A DNA stretch of 64,000 nucleotides from Escherichia coli. Lineage in GTDB: Bacteria > Pseudomonadota > Gammaproteobacteria > Enterobacterales > Enterobacteriaceae. The position numbers and the translations under genes are program-made. This document shows positions 26,140-33,822 of this stretch, in pieces (the first letter of the stretch is position 1; each line of letters starts with the position of its first letter). The notes below the pieces were generated by a model, which searched no databases, had not been told where the DNA came from, and worked only from the letters and a program-made list of their open reading frames with translations. The DNA is taken from assembly GCF_036503815.1 (NCBI RefSeq), contig NZ_AP027764.1:3596001-3660000 (forward strand), in the 5' to 3' direction.

Positions 26140-27816
26140 ATGCATCACGCCACCCCGCTTATCACCACCATTGTTGGCGGCCTTGTGCTCGCCTTTATCC
26201 TCGGCATGCTGGCCAATAAACTACGTATTTCTCCTCTGGTGGGATATCTGTTAGCGGGTGTGCTGGCAGGACCATTCACTCCGGGCTTTGTTGCCGATAC
26301 CAAGCTTGCGCCGGAACTGGCGGAGCTGGGCGTTATTCTGCTGATGTTCGGCGTCGGTTTGCACTTTTCGCTGAAGGATTTGATGGCGGTAAAGGCCATC
26401 GCCATTCCCGGCGCGATCGCCCAGATAGCCGTGGCGACGCTGCTGGGTATGGCGCTCTCCGCCGTGCTGGGCTGGTCGTTAATGACCGGTATCGTGTTCG
26501 GTTTATGTCTTTCCACCGCCAGTACCGTGGTGTTACTGCGCGCACTTGAAGAACGGCAATTAATAGACAGCCAGCGTGGGCAAATCGCCATCGGTTGGTT
26601 GATTGTGGAAGACCTGGTCATGGTTCTGACGCTGGTATTGCTGCCCGCAGTGGCAGGAATGATGGAACAGGGTGATGTGGGCTTTGCGACGCTGGCCGTT
26701 GATATGGGGATCACCATTGGCAAGGTGATCGCATTTATCGCCATTATGATGCTGGTAGGTCGCCGTCTGGTGCCGTGGATTATGGCACGCAGCGCGGCAA
26801 CCGGTTCCCGCGAGCTGTTTACCCTGTCGGTGCTAGCGCTGGCGTTAGGGATTGCCTTTGGCGCGGTGGAACTGTTTGACGTCTCCTTTGCGCTGGGCGC
26901 GTTCTTCGCCGGGATGGTACTGAACGAGTCTGAACTGAGTCACCGTGCTGCCCACGATACGCTGCCATTGCGCGACGCGTTTGCGGTGCTGTTTTTTGTC
27001 TCCGTCGGAATGCTGTTTGATCCGTTAATTCTGATTCAGCAACCACTGGCGGTGCTAGCGACGCTGGCGATTATTCTGTTTGGTAAGTCATTAGCCGCGT
27101 TTTTCCTGGTGCGACTGTTTGGTCACTCTCAACGTACGGCATTAACTATCGCCGCCAGCCTGGCGCAAATTGGTGAGTTCGCTTTTATCCTGGCGGGGCT
27201 GGGGATGGCGCTGGATCTGTTGCCGCAGGCCGGACAAAACCTGGTGCTGGCAGGGGCGATTTTGTCGATTATGCTCAACCCGGTGCTGTTCGCGCTGCTG
27301 GAGAAATATCTGGCGAAGACCGAAACGCTGGAAGAGCAGACGCTGGAAGAAGCTATCGAAGAGGAGAAGCAGATTCCGGTGGATATCTGCAACCATGCGC
27401 TGCTGGTAGGTTATGGTCGTGTGGGCAGCCTGCTGGGGGAGAAGTTGCTCGCATCTGATATTCCTTTAGTGGTGATTGAGACGTCACGTACTCGCGTCGA
27501 TGAACTGCGCGAGCGCGGGGTCCGGGCGGTATTAGGCAACGCGGCGAATGAAGAAATTATGCAACTAGCGCATCTGGAATGCGCAAAATGGCTGATCCTG
27601 ACGATTCCCAATGGTTACGAAGCAGGCGAGATTGTGGCGTCTGCTCGCGCGAAAAACCCGGATATTGAGATTATCGCCCGCGCCCATTATGACGACGAGG
27701 TAGCATATATTACCGAGCGCGGGGCGAATCAGGTGGTAATGGGCGAGCGTGAAATCGCCCGTACTATGCTGGAACTGCTGGAAACGCCACCGGCGGGTGA
27801 AGTGGTGACGGGGTAA
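26140..27816 (+). CDS. ybaL: YbaL, CPA2-type monovalent cation:proton antiporter
   Basis: The 558-residue inner-membrane protein has an N-terminal Kef-type Na+/H+ exchanger domain of about 12 helices (residues ~8-385). A Glu-rich linker follows (LEEQTLEEAIEEEKQ). The C-terminal RCK/TrkA-N domain starts with the Rossmann motif VGYGRVGSLLGEK near residue 420. The family is the KefB/KefC relatives; ions transported by YbaL are not established. ATG 26140 follows AAAGGAG. Its last ~14 codons and stop region are repeated as a degenerate copy about 850 bp downstream, beyond a two-gene insertion. Confidence 0.93.
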   Translation: MHHATPLITTIVGGLVLAFILGMLANKLRISPLVGYLLAGVLAGPFTPGFVADTKLAPELAELGVILLMFGVGLHFSLKDLMAVKAIAIPGAIAQIAVATLLGMALSAVLGWSLMTGIVFGLCLSTASTVVLLRALEERQLIDSQRGQIAIGWLIVEDLVMVLTLVLLPAVAGMMEQGDVGFATLAVDMGITIGKVIAFIAIMMLVGRRLVPWIMARSAATGSRELFTLSVLALALGIAFGAVELFDVSFALGAFFAGMVLNESELSHRAAHDTLPLRDAFAVLFFVSVGMLFDPLILIQQPLAVLATLAIILFGKSLAAFFLVRLFGHSQRTALTIAASLAQIGEFAFILAGLGMALDLLPQAGQNLVLAGAILSIMLNPVLFALLEKYLAKTETLEEQTLEEAIEEEKQIPVDICNHALLVGYGRVGSLLGEKLLASDIPLVVIETSRTRVDELRERGVRAVLGNAANEEIMQLAHLECAKWLILTIPNGYEAGEIVASARAKNPDIEIIARAHYDDEVAYITERGANQVVMGEREIARTMLELLETPPAGEVVTG

Positions 27817-27824
27817 GACATTGA
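27781..27824 (+). repeat. Direct repeat, copy 1: 3' end of ybaL
   Basis: These 44 bp cover the final codons of ybaL (LETPPAGEVVTG), its TAA stop and the next few bases. They align with 28638-28681 at 39 of 44 positions. The two copies bracket a two-gene cassette. Confidence 0.8.
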
Positions 27825-27840
27825 TTTCATTTCCGGATGA

Positions 27841-28293
27841 TTACCCGGCATTGGGGACAATCAATTCTGAGGCTTCGTCCCATGAAATGAATCCTTCTTC
27901 CCACCAGGTACGATCAAGCTGCCCTTGATCAGGCTGAATATTTGCAGCATCTTCCTGAAAATAGCGGCAGGCTCGTTCCCGGGCCTGCTCCGCCAGTTTT
28001 GCAGTGGTATAAATGCCGAGGAAAGCATAATCATCGGCCTCATCATCACGAATATGCCACAGGCTGTACACCATCGGCTCGACAAGATCGTCTACCTGTG
28101 TAACGGGAAAATCTCCCCAGAGATCCTGGTTTAGGATGTATTCAATAAACTGAAAATTTTCCGGGTAATCCACAAAACCAGGCTTATTTTCCACGTCCTT
28201 TTTGGCCTGCAAGGCCAGTTCATAACGGGTATAAATGCCGATACCTTTCATTTCGCCAAAATGCGTATGTTGCAGATACCATACCGTTTGCAT
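27841..28293 (-). CDS. Hypothetical protein with two DUF7336-like repeats
   Basis: The product is 150 residues from ATG 28293; an ATG three codons upstream (28302) gives 153. GGA lies about 9 nt before the chosen start, and the upstream ATG lacks a good ribosome site. The protein appears duplicated. The first half reads VWYLQHTHF...GIGIYTRYELALQAKKD...LNQDLWGDF, and the second VYSLWHIRD...FLGIYTTAKLAEQARER...LDRTWWEEGF. From memory the repeat resembles DUF7336, small proteins of unknown function. It is acidic and has no signal peptide or membrane helix. It follows the 94-residue gene by a few nt on the same strand. It is absent from the K-12 order. An immunity or phage-defence accessory role is possible but not shown. 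Confidence 0.75.
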   Translation of the reverse strand: MQTVWYLQHTHFGEMKGIGIYTRYELALQAKKDVENKPGFVDYPENFQFIEYILNQDLWGDFPVTQVDDLVEPMVYSLWHIRDDEADDYAFLGIYTTAKLAEQARERACRYFQEDAANIQPDQGQLDRTWWEEGFISWDEASELIVPNAG

Positions 28294-28307
28294 TCTATGC
28301 ATCCATG

Positions 28308-28592
28308 TCAGAAGTAAAAAAAGACGCCGGTATTGGCTGCCAGTGCCCGGCGTGTTTGTATTAGCAAGATATTTAGGAATGAATTTTCAGGATGGGTGAT
28401 GAGCGTTTGCTCAATAAGCGCAGCCATGTGCTTAAGCTTACGTATATCCGTGACATACTCATCTTCAAAGTCATTGATACAGATATGTAAAGTGCCGTTG
28501 AGCAAGGTAATGAACAGATCGCTTGGCTTGCAGCAATCATAATCAAGACGTTCCATTGCCTGTTGTGTGAGCGGCACAGAAATGTATTTCAT
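28308..28592 (-). CDS. Hypothetical 94-residue protein, first gene of the post-ybaL cassette
   Basis: The ATG at 28592 (MKYISVPLTQQAMERL) follows GGAAGC at suitable distance. A longer GTG start at 28631 would run into the ybaL-like repeat and is less likely. The protein is soluble-looking and acidic, with Cys-Cys near residues 20-21 (DYDCCKPSD) and a helical C-terminal half. I do not recognise the family. It lies immediately upstream of the DUF7336-like gene on the same strand, so the two probably form an operon. The cassette is flanked by degenerate direct repeats. A toxin-immunity or orphan immunity role is only a guess. Confidence 0.7.
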   Translation of the reverse strand: MKYISVPLTQQAMERLDYDCCKPSDLFITLLNGTLHICINDFEDEYVTDIRKLKHMAALIEQTLITHPENSFLNILLIQTRRALAANTGVFFYF

Positions 28593-28629
28593 CTTGCTGC
28601 TTCCCTGGATTGCCCTGGTTGGAAAAACC

Positions 28630-28681
28630 ACTATGTTGGAAACACCACCGGCGGTTGAAGTGGTAACGGGTCAAGACATTG
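28630..28681 (+). pseudogene. Degenerate duplicate of the ybaL 3' end (direct repeat, copy 2)
   Basis: Read on the plus strand this encodes TMLETPPAVEVVTGQD, versus the genuine ybaL tail TMLELLETPPAGEVVTG-stop. The 44-bp core (28638-28681) differs from 27781-27824 at five positions, and a 9-bp deletion removes ELL-type codons just before it. The stop codon is lost (TCAA for GTAA). It has no start or upstream ybaL sequence. It is best explained as the displaced ancestral ybaL end left by insertion of the two genes between the copies. Confidence 0.7.
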
Positions 28682-28689
28682 GCACCATA

Positions 28690-28768
28690 GCCGGATGTGA
28701 TGCTAACGCATCCGGCAAGGGCGTGCTATCTTCCGCTGGTCGGATAAAGCGTTTACACCGCATCCGAC
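28690..28768. repeat. BIME: two REP units between the cassette and gsk
   Basis: Two inverted-repeat units are visible: GCCGGATG...CATCCGGC at 28690-28716 and GTCGGAT...ATCCGAC at 28739-28768. They form a typical bacterial interspersed mosaic element. It lies just beyond the gsk stop codon and may serve as an mRNA end. Confidence 0.7.
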
Positions 28769-28786
28769 TGTCATCAGTCCGATAAC

Positions 28787-30091
28787 TTAACGATCCCAGT
28801 AAGACTCTTCCAGACTGTCTTCACGTTCCGGTAAGCCACGCGTTAAACGAGGTGAATGCTGGTTCAGTACCTGATAGCTCACACGGTTAGCATATTTACA
28901 CACCTGCGCTAATGACGAATACGTCAACCAGGTGAATTTATGTTTGCTGGAGTTTGGTACGTTGCTACGGTGATAACTATTAGCAGTAATGTCATGCAAC
29001 AACGCTGCCAGTGCGCCATCCCCGGCACCGTTGGTGTTCATGATCTTTTCCGGCCCACCCATATAAGGCGCAATGTGAGAATAGACGCGCAGCGGGTTCT
29101 GGCAATCTTTATGGCGCATGGCGCGGCTAAACTCATACTGGTTAAATTCCGCGATAGCGCCCGGCAGCAGCGGATGCTGGGTTTTGCGTTTCGCTTCGTC
29201 TTCGGTAAAGCCCGCCATATACAAGCCGATTGGTCCGGCGGTACACAGCACCAGATCAACCCAGTCCAGCGCCTTGTCAGATGCCAACAACGGATCACTC
29301 TCTCCGGTCAACGCTTCCGCTTCATCTTCGTTCATCGCAAGGATAGAGACGTGATCTTTGAGGAATTGCTGCCACCACTGCGGATTCTCGGCAATGACAA
29401 ACTTGGTACCCAGTGTCAGTACCACCGGTACGTTATATTTCTTCGCATACTCAATGGCTTTCATGGTTGCTTCCGGCATGGGTTCACCCGGCTTACAACG
29501 CACCAGATAAGAAGTGAGAACCAGTGCCGAGGCTCCGGCAATCACATCTTCCGGGATGCTTTCCGCCCTCAGCTGGTTCATATGTCCAGGGCTGATAGCA
29601 AAGGTACGTTCCCCGGACTCGCCAATCAGCGTAAAGCAACGACCAATCGGGCCATCCACGCCTTGTAGATAGTTAAGATCGGTACGGCTGGAGGTGTTAC
29701 ATAGGTAACGATAGGCATAGCTGCCAATTTCAATATTGCTGCACATGACGCCCAGCAGCACCGAACGGTCGTCCGCGAGCACCGAGTAGTTGTGCATGGT
29801 GTTACCAATGGTGCCACCTGCAAACTGATGAGTAATCAGGTTTTTCTGTTTCAGCTCCTGATAAAGTGCTTCGGCAACATCATCCTCAATCACCAGTGAA
29901 TGCCCGGCGCTTAATCCATAACGCTCAATGAACTCATCATCCACTTTCGCTTCAATATCGACCAGCGTTTGATCGATACCCACTACCCAGGCAGCGCTGG
30001 TTTCGTTTTCTGGCTGGAATTGCTGAAGCAGCGGATCGCGTGCGTTTACGGGAAAATAATGTTTGGATTTACGTTTGCCGGGAAATTTCAT
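28787..30091 (-). CDS. gsk: Inosine/guanosine kinase
   Basis: The 434-residue cytosolic kinase phosphorylates guanosine and inosine with ATP in purine salvage. It is a PfkB/ribokinase-family enzyme. The anion-hole and catalytic motif NTNGAGDGALAAL lies near residues 349-361, and the glycine-rich N-terminal block GGTIGNTMHN binds the nucleoside. Length equals E. coli Gsk. It is monocistronic and divergent from aes. The cassette and BIME lie downstream. No oddity in the coding sequence. Confidence 0.95.
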   Translation of the reverse strand: MKFPGKRKSKHYFPVNARDPLLQQFQPENETSAAWVVGIDQTLVDIEAKVDDEFIERYGLSAGHSLVIEDDVAEALYQELKQKNLITHQFAGGTIGNTMHNYSVLADDRSVLLGVMCSNIEIGSYAYRYLCNTSSRTDLNYLQGVDGPIGRCFTLIGESGERTFAISPGHMNQLRAESIPEDVIAGASALVLTSYLVRCKPGEPMPEATMKAIEYAKKYNVPVVLTLGTKFVIAENPQWWQQFLKDHVSILAMNEDEAEALTGESDPLLASDKALDWVDLVLCTAGPIGLYMAGFTEDEAKRKTQHPLLPGAIAEFNQYEFSRAMRHKDCQNPLRVYSHIAPYMGGPEKIMNTNGAGDGALAALLHDITANSYHRSNVPNSSKHKFTWLTYSSLAQVCKYANRVSYQVLNQHSPRLTRGLPEREDSLEESYWDR

Positions 30092-30242
30092 GGTTGTTTT
30101 TACGGGTGGTTAACTGAGCGGCGAATGTTAACACAATCTGACGGGAGCGCGCGAGACGCAGCCAGTTTCAATATCAGCAGGCGGGATCGCATTTTCATGG
30201 CAGTGGTTCCTTACAATGACGTAATTTGAAAGGAGTTTTTGC

Positions 30243-31202
30243 ATGAAGCCGGAAAACAAATTACCCGTTCTGGACCTTATTTCTGCTGAAATGAAGACCG
30301 TTGTGAATACTCTTCAGCCGGATTTACCGCCCTGGCCCGCAACGGGAACGATTGCTGAGCAACGTCAGTATTACACGCTTGAGCGCCGATTCTGGAATGC
30401 TGGAGCTCCAGAAATGGCAACCAGCGCTTACATGGTTCCCACACCTTATGGTCAGGTCGAGACTCGCCTCTACTCACCCAAAAGTCACAGCCCGGCGACA
30501 CTATTTTATCTGCATGGTGGTGGTTTTATTCTCGGCAATCTTGATACCCACGATCGGATTATGCGACTGCTGGCAAGTTACACCCAATGTACAGTGATTG
30601 GTATTGCTTACACTCTTTCGCCGGAAGCACGTTTTCCGCAGGCAATAGAGGAAATTGTGGCTGCCTGTTGCCACTTCCACCAGCAGGCAGAGGATTATCA
30701 AATCAATATGTCACGCATTGGTTTTGCCGGTGATTCTGCAGGCGCAATGCTGGCGCTCGCCAGTGCGTTGTGGTTACGTGATAAACAGATAGATTGCGGT
30801 GAAGTTGCGGGTGTTTTGCTGTGGTATGGGCTTTACGGATTACGGGATTCCGTGACTCGTCGTCTGTTGGGCGGTGTCTGGGATGGCTTAACGCAACAGG
30901 ATTTACAGATGTATGAAGAGGCGTATTTAAGCAACGACGCGGACCGCGAGTCGCCGTATTACTGCCTGTTTAATAATGATCTCACTCGCGAAGTTCCGCC
31001 CTGTTTTATTGCCGGGGCGGAGTTCGATCCGCTGCTGGATGACAGCCGTCTGCTTTACCAGACGTTAGCGGCGCATCAGCAGCCCTGTGAGTTCAAACTC
31101 TACCCAGGCACGCTGCACGCCTTTTTGCATTATTCACGGATGATGAAAGCCGCCGACGAGGCTCTTCGCGACGGCGCTCAGTTCTTTACCGCTCAGCTTT
31201 AG
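30243..31202 (+). CDS. aes: Acetyl esterase Aes
   Basis: The 319-residue cytosolic alpha/beta-hydrolase belongs to the hormone-sensitive lipase group. The oxyanion-hole motif HGGGF is at residues 91-95 and the nucleophile elbow GDSAG contains S165. The acid and base triad members, in FDPLLDD and GTLHAFLH, fit D262 and H292 of the known enzyme. It hydrolyses short-chain esters. In E. coli, Aes also binds and inhibits MalT and modulates alpha-galactosidase (established). ATG 30243 follows AAAGGAG. The stop overlaps the convergent hemH stop by 4 bp. Confidence 0.95.
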   Translation: MKPENKLPVLDLISAEMKTVVNTLQPDLPPWPATGTIAEQRQYYTLERRFWNAGAPEMATSAYMVPTPYGQVETRLYSPKSHSPATLFYLHGGGFILGNLDTHDRIMRLLASYTQCTVIGIAYTLSPEARFPQAIEEIVAACCHFHQQAEDYQINMSRIGFAGDSAGAMLALASALWLRDKQIDCGEVAGVLLWYGLYGLRDSVTRRLLGGVWDGLTQQDLQMYEEAYLSNDADRESPYYCLFNNDLTREVPPCFIAGAEFDPLLDDSRLLYQTLAAHQQPCEFKLYPGTLHAFLHYSRMMKAADEALRDGAQFFTAQL

Positions 31203-32161
31203 CGATACGCGGCAACAAGATTAGCCATCATTTCGATATGTTCCGGTGTGGCATTAAGCGCCGGAATATATTCGTATTTTTTCCCGCCCGCACCGAGGAA
31301 GACCTCACGGTTTTGCTCGGCAATCTCTTCCAGCGTCTCCAGACAATCTGCAGCAAAGCCCGGGCACATCACCTGAATATGACCTACGCCTTTTTCTCCG
31401 AGCATTTTCAGCGTTTCGTCGGTATAAGGCATCAGCCAGGGTTCCCGCCCAAAGCGCGACTGAAAGGTCATCATCACTTTTTCCGGTGCCATCCCCAGTG
31501 CGGAAGCCAGTTCGCGAGTCGTTGTGCGGCAACGTTGCGGATAATCATCGCCTTCATCTGCATAACGCTGGGGAATGCCATGATAAGAGAGCAGCAGCAG
31601 ATCCGGTTCGCCATGTTTGGCAAAAGAAGCACGTACGCTGTTCGCCAGTGCATTAATGTAATCGTGGTTATCGGCGTAATCACGAATAAACGATATCCCC
31701 GGAATGCTACGTTTGCGCGCCAGAATGCGTGCCAGTTCATCCCATACCGCACCGACCGTTGAACAGGAGTATTGCGGATAAAGCGGCAGCACCACAATAT
31801 GATCTACATGCTCTGCCAGGAGTTCATCTACGGCGCTTTCCAGTGATGGCGAGCCGTAGCTCATTCCCAGCGCCACGGGCATATCCGGTAAGCGTTGTGC
31901 CAGCGCCTGCTGTTGCTGACGGCTGTAAACCATCAGCGGCGAGCCACCTTCCATCCAGACAGAGGCATACAACTTCGCCACACGCGGCGAGCGCAGCGGC
32001 AAAATTACGCCGCGCAGCAACGGCCACCACAACAGCCGTGAGGTATCAACCACGCGTCTGTCGCTTAAAAATTGTTTCAGGTAGCGTTTTACCGCTTCAG
32101 GAGTGGGGGCATCGGGTGTACCCAGGTTTGCCAGCAGAATACCGGTTTTAGTTTGACGCAT
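31199..32161 (-). CDS. hemH: Ferrochelatase
   Basis: The 320-residue enzyme inserts Fe(II) into protoporphyrin IX in the last step of heme synthesis and is membrane-associated. Conserved blocks are LLANLGTPDAP at residues 9-19, SYHGIPQRYADEGDDY containing the metal-site histidine, and the C-terminal MCPGFAADCLETLEEI with the catalytic-region Cys/Glu. Length equals E. coli HemH. It overlaps the aes stop by 4 bp tail to tail. In K-12, adk lies directly upstream; here an extra lipoprotein gene intervenes. Confidence 0.95.
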   Translation of the reverse strand: MRQTKTGILLANLGTPDAPTPEAVKRYLKQFLSDRRVVDTSRLLWWPLLRGVILPLRSPRVAKLYASVWMEGGSPLMVYSRQQQQALAQRLPDMPVALGMSYGSPSLESAVDELLAEHVDHIVVLPLYPQYSCSTVGAVWDELARILARKRSIPGISFIRDYADNHDYINALANSVRASFAKHGEPDLLLLSYHGIPQRYADEGDDYPQRCRTTTRELASALGMAPEKVMMTFQSRFGREPWLMPYTDETLKMLGEKGVGHIQVMCPGFAADCLETLEEIAEQNREVFLGAGGKKYEYIPALNATPEHIEMMANLVAAYR

Positions 32162-32312
32162 TACCGCCTCTTATCGATTCAACTTGTTGATAATTGTAGC
32201 GGAAAAGTGAAGAAGAAGAACTAATTGCTGTGAGAGGCTAAATCAGAAAATATCATAAGGCGCTGTATCTTTAATGAGAGATTTTTGCCAGCGCCAGATT
32301 TTCCAGAAGGTG

Positions 32313-32816
32313 CTATTGCGTCACGGGGGTACCATTGACGTTAAGTGTATATGGCCAGATTAAATTTGATGCCCTACCACACATTGGTGTAGGCGTTCTG
32401 AAAGTGGTCCTGATCGTATACTCTCCGGCTTTCTGGGGAGTGCCTGAAAATTTTACCCACGCCTCTTCGGTCAGAGAATCTGTATTCTTTTTCAGAAACT
32501 CTGCATTTTCTTCCGTGATGGGGAAAAGTTCACCCTCTTTGTTTTTTGCCCACAATGACATTTGTATGCCTTCAGGCAAAGTTTCAGGCTTTTCGGGACG
32601 AATGTCCGGGGCTTCATACCAACTTATGGTCGTTTTTACGACGGTTTCGTAATACTGGCCCACCTGAGCATCAGGAAGCTCTTGTTTTTCATTAACTTTA
32701 TCATTACTTGTAACATGAGAAAGAGCTACACCGACGTAACACATAGGCATTTCACACCCTGTCAGCAATGACGCAAGCAATAAAATACCTGTTGGTAATA
32801 AACAGCGATAACGCAT
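32313..32816 (-). CDS. Hypothetical lipoprotein inserted between hemH and adk
   Basis: The chosen ATG at 32816 gives 167 residues and follows AAGGACG; an in-frame upstream start at 32885 lacks a comparable site. A lipoprotein signal peptide is clear: MRYRCLLPTGILLLASLLTGC, lipobox LLTG-C. Residue +2 after the Cys is Glu, which does not match the Asp inner-membrane retention rule, so outer-membrane sorting is likely. The mature part reads like a single Ig/cadherin-like beta domain (QYYETVVKTTISW ... FSGTPQKAGEYTIRTTF). Extra Cys residues occur near both ends. I do not recognise the family. The gene is not in the K-12 order; a REP unit and a 12-bp hairpin lie on its adk side. Its role is unknown. 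Confidence 0.75.
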   Translation of the reverse strand: MRYRCLLPTGILLLASLLTGCEMPMCYVGVALSHVTSNDKVNEKQELPDAQVGQYYETVVKTTISWYEAPDIRPEKPETLPEGIQMSLWAKNKEGELFPITEENAEFLKKNTDSLTEEAWVKFSGTPQKAGEYTIRTTFRTPTPMCGRASNLIWPYTLNVNGTPVTQ

Positions 32817-32883
32817 ATTTACGTCCTTGTTAAAGGCCGGAAGCGTATCCAGCCTCCAGTTGCTGGCAAAGTGCGCTTTGTTC

Positions 32884-32920
32884 ATGCCGGATGCGGCGCG
32901 AACGCCTTATCCGGCCTACA
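32884..32920. repeat. REP unit between the lipoprotein gene and adk
   Basis: The sequence GCCGGATGCGGC ... GCCTTATCCGGCC is a standard REP palindrome. It directly adjoins the long perfect hairpin at 32913-32940. Confidence 0.7.
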
Positions 32921-32940
32921 AACTGACAAGTTTGTAGGCC
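32913..32940. terminator. 12-bp hairpin downstream of adk
   Basis: GGCCTACAAACT and AGTTTGTAGGCC form a perfect 12-bp stem around a GACA loop. It lies 57 nt beyond the adk stop on the minus strand. It lacks a clean T-tract, so it may stabilise the adk mRNA end instead of acting as an autonomous terminator. Confidence 0.5.
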
Positions 32941-32997
32941 TGTTCCCCTCACCCTCTCCCCGAAGGAGCGAAGGGACTGTCCGTGCGCGCTTTCGAA

Positions 32998-33642
32998 TTA
33001 GCCGAGGATTTTTTCCAGATCAGCGCGAACTTCAGCAACCGGCTTGGTGCCGTCAACTTTCGCGTATTTGGTGTTACCCGCTTCCGCTTCTTTGGAGTAG
33101 TAGCCGATCAGCGGCGCAGTCATCTGATGGTATTCAACCAGACGTTTACGCACGGTTTCTTCCTGATCGTCTTTACGGGTAGTCAGTTCTTCACCGGTAA
33201 CGTCGTCTTTGCCTTCTACTTTCGGCGGATTGAATTTAACGTGATATACACGACCAGACGGCGCGTGAACGCGGCGGCCTACGATACGGTCAACAATCAG
33301 TTCGTCCGGTACGTCGAATTCCAGAACGTAATCAACGTTGATGCCCGCTTCTTTCATCGCGTCTGCCTGCGGAATGGTACGCGGGAAGCCATCCAACAGG
33401 AAACCATTACGGCAGTCTTCCTGAGCAATACGCTCTTTAACCAGCGCGATCACCAGCTCGTCGGTGACCAGTTTGCCAGCATCCATAATGTCTTTTGCTT
33501 GTTTACCCAGCTCGGAGCCAGATTTGACCGCAGCACGCAGCATATCGCCAGTGGAGATTTGCGGAATACCATATTTCTCCATGATGAACTGAGCCTGAGT
33601 CCCTTTCCCCGCGCCCGGAGCGCCAAGCAGAATGATACGCAT
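32998..33642 (-). CDS. adk: Adenylate kinase
   Basis: The 214-residue enzyme interconverts ATP + AMP and 2 ADP. The P-loop GAPGAGKGT is at residues 7-15, the AMP-binding segment follows, and the LID domain begins near [19 protein letters not shown]. The start is ATG 33642 (MRIILLG), preceded by AAGGGGA. An upstream in-frame Met would add 20 residues that are not family-like. Length equals E. coli Adk. It lies downstream of htpG on the same strand but behind a strong terminator. Confidence 0.97.
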
Positions 33643-33778
33643 TGCGAAAATCCCCTTAAAATGTGTCGAATTTTTTGAAAAAGCGATAAACGATACCACC
33701 ATCAGGCGATTGCCTCAAGAAAGGCACCTGAGGCTGAAACGGTTAATGGCGAGATAATTTGCGGAAAGGACAGATGAT

Positions 33779-33818
33779 GAAAAGAAAAATGCCGGATGAC
33801 ACGAGGGTCATCCGGCAT
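33779..33818 (-). terminator. Intrinsic terminator of htpG
   Basis: The perfect 12-bp stem ATGCCGGATGAC / GTCATCCGGCAT with loop ACGAGG is followed on the minus strand by TTTTTCTTTT. It starts 4 nt beyond the htpG stop. A textbook rho-independent terminator. Confidence 0.92.
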
Positions 33819-33822
33819 TACA

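Noticed and set aside
28567..28785. Plus-strand 72-codon frame reading MSGTEMYFILL... into the ybaL-like repeat
   Set aside because: It is antisense to the 94-residue gene, and its recognisable part is only the displaced ybaL tail followed by REP sequence. It was recorded as a pseudogene remnant, not a gene.
32983..33678. A 231-codon plus-strand frame antisense to adk
   Set aside because: Same explanation: shadow of a highly biased, well-recognised gene, with no ribosome site or family signature.
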